In this document: in pieces, positions 27,800 to 37,935 of the stretch
Layout of the letters: every line of letters starts with the position of its first letter
Position numbering within the stretch: the first letter of the stretch is position 1
From: Allgaiera indica
GTDB lineage: Bacteria > Pseudomonadota > Alphaproteobacteria > Rhodobacterales > Rhodobacteraceae
Length of the DNA: 64,000 bases
Assembly: GCF_900106675.1 (NCBI RefSeq)
Contig: NZ_FNOB01000011.1
Coordinates: forward strand, 85,586-149,585
Direction of reading: 5' to 3'
Made by a program: the position numbers and the translations under genes
Notes under the pieces: generated by a model
Seen by the model: only the letters and a program-made list of their open reading frames with translations
What the model was told of the DNA's origin: nothing
Databases searched by the model: none

Positions 27800-28554
27800 G
27801 CACGCAATCCGCCTTTCTGGCCGCGATGCTGACCCCCGATGCGCCCATCCCCGAGGGCCTTCTAGCCCCGCGCGGCCGCCCAGCCGGAAACCGCTTTTCC
27901 GTCTATCGCAACAACGTGGCCGTCAGCCTGACCGAAGCGCTTGAACAGACCTTCCCGGTGCTGCGCGCGCTGGTGGGGGCGGAATTCTTCAGCGCCATGG
28001 CCGGGATCTTCCTGCGCGCCCATCCGCCGCAAACGCCGGTTCTGGCCGGTTACGGAGCGGCGATGCCGGGCTTTCTGGAAAGCTTCGATCCGGTCGCCGG
28101 GCTGCCCTACCTGCCCGATGTCGCGCGGCTGGAACTGGCGATCGGCGCCGCCTACCACGCCGCCGATGCCACGCCGGTGGCGCCCGAGACGCTGGCCCGG
28201 ATAGATCCCGTGGCCTTCCTTGGCGCGCGGCTGACGCTGGCGCCGGCACTTCGGCTGATCCGTTCGGACTGGCCGGTCGCCACGATCTGGCACGCGCATC
28301 AGGAACCCGCCCTGCCCGAGGCCGCAAACCTGCCGGAAGGGCCGCAGGACACGTTGATCACCCGCCCCGCCTTCGACCCCCGCGTCCACCGCCTGCCCAC
28401 CGGCGGCGGCGGCTTCGTCGCCGCGTTGATCGCGGACCAGCCGCTGGGCGTGGCGGCCGAGGCCGCACCGGAGGGTTTCGATCTGGGCGCCGTCCTGCGC
28501 CTGCTTCTGGCCGAGGGCGCGATCACCGCGATAACCACGGGGGAGAGCCTATGA
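27796..28554 (+). CDS. bufC: MNIO partner protein (DUF2063 / BufC)
   Basis: This 252-aa protein has the N-terminal DUF2063 domain (FLAAMLTPDAPIPEGL, RFSVYRNNVAVSLTEALEQTFPVLRALVG, FFSAMAGIFLRAHPP, DVARLELAIGAAYHA) and a less conserved C-terminal part. Partners of this type present the precursor peptide to the MNIO. Four-base overlaps with both neighbours show tight coupling. Confidence 0.9.
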   Translation: MSTQSAFLAAMLTPDAPIPEGLLAPRGRPAGNRFSVYRNNVAVSLTEALEQTFPVLRALVGAEFFSAMAGIFLRAHPPQTPVLAGYGAAMPGFLESFDPVAGLPYLPDVARLELAIGAAYHAADATPVAPETLARIDPVAFLGARLTLAPALRLIRSDWPVATIWHAHQEPALPEAANLPEGPQDTLITRPAFDPRVHRLPTGGGGFVAALIADQPLGVAAEAAPEGFDLGAVLRLLLAEGAITAITTGESL

Positions 28555-29102
28555 ACCAACTAGCCACCCTTCACCGCCGCAGCTTCGCGCGGGCAGAGGC
28601 GATGCTTGGCCCCTGGCTGCTGCCCACTATGGCACGGCTGATCTTCGCGGGGGTGCTGCTGGTCTATTTCTGGTCCTCCGCGGCGACCAAACTGGGCCCC
28701 GGGGCGCTGGGCTTCGTCAGCCCCTCGGCCGGGGCCTATGCCCAGATCTTTCCGCGCGCCTTCGAGGCCGTGGGATATGATACCGGCCAGTTGTCCGTCC
28801 TGCACTGGGCTGTCGCGCTGGCCGGAACCTGGGCAGAATTCCTGCTGCCCGCCCTGATCGTGCTGGGCCTGTTCACCCGGCTGGCCGCGCTGGGGATGAT
28901 CGGCTTCATCGCCGTGCAAACCTATGTCGACATCACCGGGCACATGGTCGATGCCCAGACGGTCGGGCTTTGGTTCGATGGTGATTCGACGGCGCAGATC
29001 ATGGATCAGCGCGCCCTTTGGCTGTTCTTGCTGACGCTTCTGGTGCTGCGCGGCGGCGGCCCCCTGTCCCTGGACCGCCTGCTTTCGCGGAACCGGACCT
29101 AA
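28551..29102 (+). CDS. DoxX-family membrane protein of the bufferin operon
   Basis: This 183-aa protein has four predicted membrane spans (LIFAGVLLVYFWSSA, WAVALAGTWAEFLLPALIVLGL, LAALGMIGFIAVQTYV, LWLFLLTLLVLRG) and the DoxX pattern. DoxX genes are common last members of bufferin operons; a redox role in the membrane is suspected but not proven. It overlaps bufC by four bases. Its end overlaps the convergent downstream gene by four bases. Confidence 0.85.
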   Translation: MNQLATLHRRSFARAEAMLGPWLLPTMARLIFAGVLLVYFWSSAATKLGPGALGFVSPSAGAYAQIFPRAFEAVGYDTGQLSVLHWAVALAGTWAEFLLPALIVLGLFTRLAALGMIGFIAVQTYVDITGHMVDAQTVGLWFDGDSTAQIMDQRALWLFLLTLLVLRGGGPLSLDRLLSRNRT

Positions 29103-29458
29103 TGCGGATCGGGCTGCTGCGCAGCGATCGCCAGGATCCCGCCCAGCCCGCACATCGCGATCGGGAACATCGTGAAGACGTTGAAGCCGAAGCCGTAGAA
29201 CATCCCCGCCGCCGACACCAGAAGCAGCACCCCTGCAGCCATGTTGCGCGACCTCGCCATCGCCCCACCGGCGATCGCAAGGATCGGGGAAAGCAGGCTA
29301 ACTACACGTATTAGCTGCGGATTATTCACCTGATGCGCCAGATCTCCGACATCGCTGCCGAACATGTCCATGAACACCGTGTAGCCATAGCCGAAGAAAC
29401 CGACGATCATTCCCCAGATCCCGCCGATGATCCCCAAGATCAGTGCCGCATTGCGCAT
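29099..29458 (-). CDS. Small four-span membrane protein
   Basis: The 119-aa product is mostly hydrophobic with four spans (LILGIIGGIWGMIVGFFGYGY, LIRVVSLLSPILAIAGGAMA, MAAGVLLLVSAAGMFYGFGF, MFPIAMCGLGGILAIAA). The pattern resembles DUF4064-type proteins found in many bacteria with unknown function. It converges with the DoxX gene, the two stop regions overlapping. Confidence 0.65.
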   Translation of the reverse strand: MRNAALILGIIGGIWGMIVGFFGYGYTVFMDMFGSDVGDLAHQVNNPQLIRVVSLLSPILAIAGGAMARSRNMAAGVLLLVSAAGMFYGFGFNVFTMFPIAMCGLGGILAIAAQQPDPH

Positions 29459-29704
29459 CAGGCGCCCTCCACGCTACGTCCCGCCGATATAGGCCCGCGC
29501 GCAGCCCGGGCAAAGCCCCCTCGCGGCGCGGGCGACGCCATATAATGTTTTCTTGATTTTCGTTGCGCTTTTGGCATGATTTTTCATGTGACAACAGACT
29601 TTCTGCGCGACCGCCTCCTGTTTCAGGCAGCCGGAAGACTCGAAGGACCTGGCTGCACGGCCCACGGCAATACCGCCGGGGGAAACAAGACATGGAGAGA
29701 GGGC

Positions 29705-29911
29705 ATGCCGACTGGCACCGTGAAGTGGTTCAACAGCACCAAGGGTTATGGCTTCATCGCGCCTGACGATGGCGGCAAGGACGTGTTCGTCCACATTTCC
29801 GCCGTCGAACGCGCAGGCCTCAAGGGCCTGAACGACAACCAGAAAATCGGCTACGAATTGCAGGCCGGACGCGACGGGCGTTCCTCGGCGGGCGATCTCA
29901 AGCTACTCTGA
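29705..29911 (+). CDS. Cold-shock-domain protein
   Basis: This 68-aa CspA-type protein has both RNA-binding motifs, GTVKWFNSTKGYGFIAPDDG (RNP1 KGYGFI) and DVFVHISAVERAGL (RNP2 VFVHI). It would bind single-stranded RNA/DNA as a chaperone. GGAGAGAGGG precedes the start. An AT-rich stretch at 29541-29600 upstream (including TATAAT at 29541 and TTGATT at 29553) suggests a long leader, as is common for csp genes. Confidence 0.92.
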   Translation: MPTGTVKWFNSTKGYGFIAPDDGGKDVFVHISAVERAGLKGLNDNQKIGYELQAGRDGRSSAGDLKLL

Positions 29912-30142
29912 GTTCAGCCGGCGGGTCCGCCCGGCGGCACAGCTGGCAAAAAGAATAGCAATATGATGCCGGGTCACCGGCCTGCGGCCCGGTGCGATCC
30001 GGGCCGTTTCACGTGATGCGAGGGTTGCCTCGCGATAGGGTGATCGGCCGAGCGCGCAGGCGATGCGGCGCCCGGGGATTGGCGCTTGTCCCGGCGCGGC
30101 GGACGCCCTACCTCAGCCCAAGCCGCAGCAGGGAGATCAATG

Positions 30143-30736
30143 ATGTGGAATGAGCGTTATGCAGGCCAGGACTACCTATTCGGAACCGAACCCGCGGCCT
30201 TCCTGAAACGCGAGGCCGGGCGTCTGGCCCCGCAATCGCGGGTGCTGTCCGTGGCCGATGGCGAGGGGCGCAACTCGGTCCACCTCGCCGGTCTGGGCCA
30301 TCAGTTGCACGCGATGGACGGCGCGGCCAACGCGGTCGAAAAGGCCCGCAAGCTGGCCGCGGACCGCGGCGTGTCCGCCAGTTTCGAAGTTGCCGACATC
30401 TCCACCTGGGAATGGGCCCCCGACAGTTATGACGCCGTGGTCGCGATCTTCATCCAGTTCGTGGGCCCCGAAGCGCGGCGCCAGATCTTCGATGGCATCA
30501 CCCGGACGCTGAAATCAGGCGGGGTGCTGCTGCTGCATGGCTATACGCCGAAGCAACTGGAATATGGCACCGGCGGACCGAAGGTGCTGGAAAACCTCTA
30601 CACACCCGAACAGCTGCGCGCCGAACTGCCCGGCCTGACCATAGAGCGGCTGGAGGCCTATGAAGCCGATGTGGACGAGGGCAAGGGCCATTCCGGCCGG
30701 TCGGCCCTGATCGACTTCATCGGCCGCAAGCCCTGA
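30143..30736 (+). CDS. Class I SAM-dependent methyltransferase
   Basis: This 197-aa enzyme shows the SAM-binding motif I in RVLSVADGEGRNSVHLAGLGH (GEGRN variant, about residues 32-45), the acidic end of strand 2 (HAMDGAANAVEKARK) and motif post-I FEVADISTW. Related proteins include TehB-like and thiopurine-type methyltransferases, but the substrate is unknown. The start at 30143 has GGGAG seven bases upstream; an adjacent ATG at 30140 is equivalent. Confidence 0.8.
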   Translation: MWNERYAGQDYLFGTEPAAFLKREAGRLAPQSRVLSVADGEGRNSVHLAGLGHQLHAMDGAANAVEKARKLAADRGVSASFEVADISTWEWAPDSYDAVVAIFIQFVGPEARRQIFDGITRTLKSGGVLLLHGYTPKQLEYGTGGPKVLENLYTPEQLRAELPGLTIERLEAYEADVDEGKGHSGRSALIDFIGRKP

Positions 30737-30801
30737 CACGGGTCCGCGCCGCGGATCCAAGCGCGCTGGACGCCTCTCTGCGCCTCGGCTAAAGGCCGGA
30801 T

Positions 30802-32172
30802 ATGGTGCAAGAAGGGACATTCCGGGCCCAGATTCGGGCGACGCTGGGGCTGGGGCTGCCGCTGATCGGGGCCAATCTGGCGACGCTGGCGCTGGGGATC
30901 ACCGACACGGTGATGCTGGGCTGGTATTCGGTGCCGGCACTGGCCGCCAGCACGCTGGGATTTTCCTTCTATTTCCTGTTGTTCATCCTGGGTAAGGGCT
31001 TTTCGGCGGCAGTGATGCCGATGGTGGCGCAGGCGGCGTCGGGCGGCGACGAAACCGAAGCGCGGCGCGTCACCCGCATGGGGTTGTGGCTGTCGCTGGC
31101 CTTCGCCGCGCTGGCCATTCCGGTGACCTGGTTCTCGGGTCCGATCCTGATTGCCATGGGACAGCAGCCGAAACTGGCGGCGCTGACGCAAGATTATCTG
31201 CGGATCTTCGGCTTCACCATGTTGCCGGCGCTGATGCTGCAGGTACTGATCAGCTTTCTCGCCGCGATGGAGCGCGCCCAAAGGGTGCTTTGGGCAAGCC
31301 TCATCGGCGCGGTCCTGAACGCGGGGCTGGATTACGCGTTGATCTTCGGCAATTTCGGGCTGCCCGCGCTGGGGCTTCGGGGGGCGGCCATCGCCTCGGT
31401 GTTCACGCAGACGCTGATCTTCCTGATCGCCGCCGGCTTTGCCACCTTGCCGTACGAGATGCGCCGCTATCAGTTGTTCGTACGCTTCTGGCGGCCCGAT
31501 TGGGCGGCGCTGGCGCAGGTCTTCCGGCTGGGCCTTCCGATCGGGCTGACAAGTCTGGCCGAGGGCGGCCTGTTCAGCGCCTCGGCCCTGATGATGGGCT
31601 GGATCGGAACGCTGGCGCTGGCCGCGCACGGGATCACGCTGCAGATCGTGTCGCTGACGTTCATGGTGCATATGGGCCTGTCGAGCGCGGCTACCGTGCG
31701 TGCCGGTCGTGCCCAGGGGCGCCGCGACGCGCGCGATCTGCGGCTTGGCGCGTTGGCGGCGGTGACGCTGTCGGGGGTGTTCGGGCTGCTTTCGGTCGCG
31801 GTCATCGTGCTGATGCCGAGGCAACTTCTGGGTCTGTTCATCGACCCGACAGATCCGCTGAAGCCACAGCTTCTGGGGGTGGGAACCCGTCTGCTGATGG
31901 TCGCGGCGCTGTTTCAGATGACGGATGCGGCGCAGGTTATGGCGCTGGGGCTTTTGCGCGGCCTGCGCGACACGCGGGTGCCGATGATTCAGGCGGCGAT
32001 CAGTTACTGGCTGATCGGCATCCCGGCGGGCTATGTACTGGCCTTTCCGATGGGTTTCGGGGCTGTCGGTGTCTGGTTCGGGCTGGTCATCGGGCTGACC
32101 GTCGCCGGCGTGCTGATGATGACCCGGTTCTGGCGCTTGGCGCCGCATCCCGGGACCTCTCAGCCGGCCTGA
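30802..32172 (+). CDS. MATE-family multidrug/Na+ antiporter (NorM-like)
   Basis: This 456-aa protein has twelve hydrophobic segments and the duplicated MATE domain pattern (PLIGANLATLALGITDTVMLGW at the start of the first half, GLPIGLTSLAEGGLFSASALMMGW at the start of the second). It would export cationic drugs or metabolites using a cation gradient. A weak ribosome site precedes the start, and no regulator is adjacent. Confidence 0.88.
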   Translation: MVQEGTFRAQIRATLGLGLPLIGANLATLALGITDTVMLGWYSVPALAASTLGFSFYFLLFILGKGFSAAVMPMVAQAASGGDETEARRVTRMGLWLSLAFAALAIPVTWFSGPILIAMGQQPKLAALTQDYLRIFGFTMLPALMLQVLISFLAAMERAQRVLWASLIGAVLNAGLDYALIFGNFGLPALGLRGAAIASVFTQTLIFLIAAGFATLPYEMRRYQLFVRFWRPDWAALAQVFRLGLPIGLTSLAEGGLFSASALMMGWIGTLALAAHGITLQIVSLTFMVHMGLSSAATVRAGRAQGRRDARDLRLGALAAVTLSGVFGLLSVAVIVLMPRQLLGLFIDPTDPLKPQLLGVGTRLLMVAALFQMTDAAQVMALGLLRGLRDTRVPMIQAAISYWLIGIPAGYVLAFPMGFGAVGVWFGLVIGLTVAGVLMMTRFWRLAPHPGTSQPA

Positions 32173-32303
32173 ATAGCCGCGTCGGCGGGGCGCCCTTGGT
32201 CCTTTTCATGAAGACGATACCCATCGAAGCGCCATTGGCCGATCAACGATGACGACGGGCCGAGAAGCCCCGGCGCCGGTTCAGCGCAGGCGTGGCGCGC
32301 CTC

Positions 32304-32729
32304 TCACTCTTCGGTCCTTTCCGCGCCGGCGCCGCCGATGATGCGCTCGGCCTTCTTGCGCACCAGCACGCTGCGCAGGTCATGCATCGCCATCAGCAGC
32401 GCGTCGGTCACCACGTCCAGCTGCGCGTCGCTGGCCTTCGACTGCGCCCATTGCGTCGTCAGGTTCAGATGATCGACAGCGCGGTGGATATCGTCCAACT
32501 CGCGCGCGGCCAGCACGGCCTGGCGCGACGCGATCCAGCCGCGGATCGCCGCCAGTTCGTTCTCGGTCAACGCCCGGCCGCCCTGGGGCTTGATCTCGCC
32601 GTTGCGGATATTGACCACCGCGATCTGGTCCATCTCGATCCGGCGTTGACGGTTTTCGGAATCGACCCGAAACACCGCCGCGCCGTTCTCGCGGATCCGA
32701 AAGTAGAATTCCGGCAGATCCCCGGCCAT
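32304..32729 (-). CDS. Conserved protein of unknown function (Rhodobacterales)
   Basis: This 141-aa soluble protein starts MAGDLPEFYFRIRENGAAVFRVDSENRQRRIEMDQIAVVNI and is charged throughout, with a helical second half (LDDIHRAVDHLNLTTQWAQ, VVTDALLMAMHDLRSVLVRKKAER). I recognise it as a conserved hypothetical in related genomes without an assigned role. GGGGACGGA before the start gives a good ribosome site. It lies 8 bp downstream of the aminotransferase gene, and the two may share a transcript. Confidence 0.75.
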   Translation of the reverse strand: MAGDLPEFYFRIRENGAAVFRVDSENRQRRIEMDQIAVVNIRNGEIKPQGGRALTENELAAIRGWIASRQAVLAARELDDIHRAVDHLNLTTQWAQSKASDAQLDVVTDALLMAMHDLRSVLVRKKAERIIGGAGAERTEE

Positions 32730-32737
32730 TCCGTCCC

Positions 32738-34792
<2,055 letters not shown>

Positions 34793-34829
34793 TCAGCTTC
34801 GTGCGATGAGAGCGGACGGAGTTGGCGCA

Positions 34830-35327
34830 ATGAGTATGCATGCACAGGGGGTACATGACCCCCGATTGGGGTTCATGGAGGGCTATCTTGAAAGCCTGTC
34901 ACTGATCGAACGTCTGCACCGGCTATTGCTGGATGTCATCAAGGACGAGTTCGAGCGCCTGGGCCTGCTGGAAATCAACGCCGTGCAGGCGCTGCTTTTG
35001 TTCAACATCGGCGACAACGAGGTGACCGCCGGAGAACTGAAGTCGCGCGGCTATTATCAGGGCTCGAACGTCAGTTACAATCTGAAGAAACTGGTGGAGC
35101 TGGGCTACATGCACCACCAGCGCTCGGAGGTGGATCGCCGCTCGGTCCGGGTGCGGCTGACCGCCCAGGGGCAGGAAATCCGCCGCGTGGTGACCGATCT
35201 GTTCCAACGCCAGGCGACCGGGCTGGACGCACGCGGGGTGATGGGACTGGACGGGATCGACCGTTTCAATTCCGCCCTGAAGCTGATGGAACGCTACTGG
35301 GCCGACCAGATCCGCTATATCTACTAG
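34830..35327 (+). CDS. MarR/LdtR-type winged-helix regulator
   Basis: This 165-aa regulator resembles LdtR of rhizobia and Liberibacter: GYLESLSLIERLHRLLLDVIKDEFERLGLLEINAVQALLLFNIGDNEVTAGELKSRGYYQGSNVSYNLKKLVELGYMHHQRSEVDRRSVRVRLT. LdtR controls L,D-transpeptidase and stress genes there. The start at 34830 has GGAG at suitable spacing; ATG 34806 is an alternative. Confidence 0.8.
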   Translation: MSMHAQGVHDPRLGFMEGYLESLSLIERLHRLLLDVIKDEFERLGLLEINAVQALLLFNIGDNEVTAGELKSRGYYQGSNVSYNLKKLVELGYMHHQRSEVDRRSVRVRLTAQGQEIRRVVTDLFQRQATGLDARGVMGLDGIDRFNSALKLMERYWADQIRYIY

Positions 35328-35353
35328 GGGATTGGATCCAAACGGAAATCCCC
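35327..35353 (+). terminator. Weak hairpin between convergent genes
   Basis: GGGGATT (35327-35333, beginning at the last base of the regulator's stop codon) pairs with AATCCCC (35347-35353). It has a 13-nt loop and no T-tract, so this is a tentative call. Confidence 0.3.
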
Positions 35354-35402
35354 GGGGCATGGATCAGCCGCCCGGCGCCTGTTCAGCTTTGCCGCGCTTG
35401 GC

Positions 35403-35855
35403 CTAATTGGTCTTGCGTCCGGGCGCGATGGGCAAGGGCGTAACTGGCAAACCCTCTTCCATAAGCTCCCTGACCTCATCAAGCCGCGCCTCGCCATGGA
35501 TGACACGCTCGGGCGCCTCGCCGCCGTGGATCGCGCGGGCTTCGCTGGCGAAGCGTGGGCCCACATATTCGGAATTCTCCGCCAGATGCTTGCGCAGCGC
35601 CTTCAGCGCGGCTTCCATCGGATGGGAGGTTACTGAAAGCGGCCGCGAAGCGGCGTCAGCAGGCGCGGGGGCCTCAGCCGCCGCCGCCCGGCCAGGCCTG
35701 ACAGAGGGCGCCATCAACGTCTTGCCGACCTTCGAGATGCCGCATTCTGGGCACGAAACCCTGCCCGTGCTCAAAAGCGAATCATAGGCCTCAGCCGAGG
35801 CGAACCAGCTTTCAAAACCATGGTCATTCGCACATTTCAGCGCGTAGCGGATCAT
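35403..35855 (-). CDS. DUF1178 family protein
   Basis: This 150-aa protein begins with a DUF1178-type zinc-ribbon-like part (MIRYALKCANDHGFESWFASAEAYDSLLSTGRVSCPECG, Cys8 and Cys35/38) and ends with the conserved EYVGPRFASEARAIHGGEAPERVIHGEA segment. Function is unknown. It is the downstream neighbour of the NUDIX gene (48 bp gap) and may be cotranscribed with it. Confidence 0.88.
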   Translation of the reverse strand: MIRYALKCANDHGFESWFASAEAYDSLLSTGRVSCPECGISKVGKTLMAPSVRPGRAAAAEAPAPADAASRPLSVTSHPMEAALKALRKHLAENSEYVGPRFASEARAIHGGEAPERVIHGEARLDEVRELMEEGLPVTPLPIAPGRKTN

Positions 35856-35903
35856 CCGTCTTCTCCGTCAGATGGGATTAATCTAGTCCCCGACCCGCGG
35901 AAT

Positions 35904-36458
35904 TCAACTTGCCTTCTTCGGCCCGCCGGACTTTTCGCCCTTCTTCCCAAGCACTTCGGGAAATTCGCGCAGAAGCGCACGCAACTCGGGCTCATCGACT
36001 TTCTGGGCCGCCTTCTTCGGGCTGAACCAGCGGCGCCGGCGCTCTTCGCGTTCGGGAAAGTCGTCAAGCAGCTTGCTGACCCTGATCGGATAGACGGCAA
36101 CCACACAGGGCACGCCATTGGATCGCTGCGGCCCAAGCAGCTTTGTATAGGAATAGATGCCGGCACAGGCATCGCTGACCTTGCCGTTGACCCCGGCCTC
36201 CTCATAGGCCTCCTGGCGGGCGGTCTCGCTGGGGCCTAGGCCCTTGATCGGCCAACCCTTGGGAATGATCCAACGGCCGGTCTCGCGGCTGCTGACCAGA
36301 AGCACCTCGATCTCAGAACCACCGCGCCTGCGACGCCAGCACAGCGCCCCGTACTGGGTGCGCGGAGGGCGATCCCCGGCCTCTGCGCCCACCGCCCCGG
36401 TGGTGACCGCCTTCCCCTTTTTTTGCGCGGGGATGTTCGCTTTTCCCTCATATGACAT
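35904..36458 (-). CDS. NUDIX hydrolase
   Basis: This 184-aa protein has a NUDIX box in GLGPSETARQEAYEEAGVNG (about residues 75-95), preceded by RWIIPKGWPIKG. Enzymes of this shape hydrolyse nucleoside diphosphate derivatives, diphosphoinositol polyphosphates or capped compounds. The start at 36458 (MSYEGKANIPAQKKG) is chosen over an upstream in-frame ATG at 36545. The basic N-terminus and C-terminal Lys-rich tail are notable. Confidence 0.85.
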   Translation of the reverse strand: MSYEGKANIPAQKKGKAVTTGAVGAEAGDRPPRTQYGALCWRRRRGGSEIEVLLVSSRETGRWIIPKGWPIKGLGPSETARQEAYEEAGVNGKVSDACAGIYSYTKLLGPQRSNGVPCVVAVYPIRVSKLLDDFPEREERRRRWFSPKKAAQKVDEPELRALLREFPEVLGKKGEKSGGPKKAS

Positions 36459-36668
36459 GCGTTTCTGTGCGCCCGATTTCGGTTTTGCGCCGTTTTTTCT
36501 ACTGCTCGGCACTATTAGTATAGCGTTTCGGGAAATAATGCACAACGTCCTGCCCTACCGGACGCACCTGTCACGCGAAGGCAACGCGGCCTTTGATGGA
36601 AAATCGGGCGGAGCCCGGCGGCCAGGGCGCGGTCTCCGGGGCAGCGCGATATTTGCCCCGCGAGACGC

Positions 36669-37160
36669 TTACACGCCGGTCGCGTTCCTCGGGCATCGCA
36701 GCGGCTTGGGACTGTCGCGGACCTCGACGTCTCTGTTGGCGCGCACCCAGCCCTTGCCCCCCAAGGCTGAACTGGCGTCCTTGCTGCCGTTGCCCAGGAA
36801 CTGCGCCCTCAGCCCGTCCTGCTCGCGGTAGAAATGCCAGCAGTCGGGCGTGTCGCCCCCGCCCTGATAAAGAAAGCAAATCCGCCCATCCGAGGCCGGG
36901 AACCAGTGCCCCTGTTGACAGGGTTGGCCCAGAAAGGCCCAGACGACCTGGTGCTTGGGCAGGTAGTGTTCGGCGCCGTAGGGCGTCTTGCCGATTTCGT
37001 AGTAGAGCGTCTTGCCCGCCACATAGGAAGCAAAGGCCTGGGCCGACATTGGCGCCGCCCCGGCGCCGGCAGCGAGCCCGGCGAAACCGGAAACGACCCA
37101 GACTGCAAGAACCAGCGCAACGGTCTTGCGACCGCGTGAAAGAACAGCTGCACAGCGCAT
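36669..37160 (-). CDS. Secreted protein of unknown function
   Basis: This 163-aa protein starts at 37160 behind AGGAGGT and carries a signal peptide (RKTVALVLAVWVVSGFAGLAAGAGAAP). The mature part has SAQAFASYVAGKTLYYEIGKTPYGAEHYLPKHQVVWAF and four cysteines (QPCQQGHWFP, ICFLY, DCWHFYRE, RCPRN) that could form two disulfides. I do not recognise a characterised family, although similar short secreted proteins occur in Rhodobacteraceae. Confidence 0.7.
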   Translation of the reverse strand: MRCAAVLSRGRKTVALVLAVWVVSGFAGLAAGAGAAPMSAQAFASYVAGKTLYYEIGKTPYGAEHYLPKHQVVWAFLGQPCQQGHWFPASDGRICFLYQGGGDTPDCWHFYREQDGLRAQFLGNGSKDASSALGGKGWVRANRDVEVRDSPKPLRCPRNATGV

Positions 37161-37860
37161 GGGACCTCCTCCTCGAGTCGAATGTGCAGAGCCAGTGCCC
37201 GAGGTTTGCAGATTTGCACCCTTGCCGCCAGCCCCGGCAGGCGCGACGGAAGCACGCAGGCCAGGACGCCCTTTGCGATGGTGATGACATGGCGGTGGCC
37301 AGCCTTCCCGCCCCCGGCCATGTTCGCGTCGCAGCAAAGCGCATTCCGACCTTGCACAGCGCTGATCAGGGTTTCCCGGCGCTATTCAGGACGATGGTGG
37401 GGGGCGTCCGCCGGTTTCTTCAGCGCGCGCGGGGTCTTGCTTCCGACCAGGCTGTGTGCCCGCTGCTCGTTGCCGTATCCACGCCACGTCTTCAACGTTT
37501 CGCCCGCATCTTCAGGGCTGAGCAACGATTGCTGGTTCAAGCACTCGGTCCGGAGCCGGAAGTCACGCGATGCGTTCATCGCCAACGACGCCAGCCAGAC
37601 CTGCGGGGCCTCGCCGGCGTCTATGGCGGAGCCGATAGGCGATCCCCGCCCCCACCGACACGGGCACCCGGGAACCAGCCGGGCGCGCGTCGATCGACCC
37701 GACGTTCGCGCCCCGAACACAGAATGCGTCGTTCGGCAGCAGGCTTGCAAGCGCTCGCTCGGCGTCTTCGCAGAGCGGCGCTCGGGGAAGACTGCGGCGG
37801 AAAAAAGTCACCGTTACCCTCTTGCGGCGCGCACGGTGCTTGGATAAACACCGCGCACGT
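37161..37860. other. Gap before tRNA-Gln holding an IS3 remnant
   Basis: These 700 bp carry no intact gene. The middle contains a decayed IS3-type transposase tail (37382-37582, minus strand); the rest shows nothing I can name. The presence of IS debris next to the tRNA fits an integration hot spot. Confidence 0.5.
37382..37582 (-). pseudogene. C-terminal remnant of an IS3-family transposase
   Basis: The minus-strand frame reads RDFRLRTECLNQQSLLSPEDAGETLKTWRGYGNEQRAHSLVGSKTPRAL, in which TECLN..., the SPEDA...I/W segment and the N..R.H..L....TP pattern match the C-terminus of IS3-group OrfB integrases. The DDE catalytic region is missing, and several normally invariant positions are altered, so it is inactive. 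Confidence 0.6.
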
Positions 37861-37935
37861 TGGGGCGTAGCCAAGCGGTAAGGCAGCGGTTTTTGGTACC
37901 GTGTACCGTAGGTTCGAATCCTACCGCCCCAGCCA
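37861..37935 (+). tRNA. tRNA-Gln (anticodon TTG), integration target
   Basis: The 75-nt gene has acceptor TGGGGCG/CGCCCCA, D arm GCCAAGCGGTAAGGC, anticodon stem GCGGT/ACCGT around TTTTGGT (anticodon TTG), T arm with GGTTCGAATCC, discriminator G and an encoded CCA. The first A of the following integrase start codon is the last A of CCA. tRNA genes with an adjacent integrase are typical attachment sites. Confidence 0.95.

Noticed and set aside
29912..29940. GC-rich dyad after the cold-shock gene as a terminator
   Set aside because: The only perfect pairing (GGCGG/CCGCC) leaves a two-base loop, and no T-tract follows.
37860..37934. Extension of the integrase frame upstream through tRNA-Gln
   Set aside because: The frame is open there, but the peptide it would add is just translated tRNA sequence. 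The tRNA is a better explanation.
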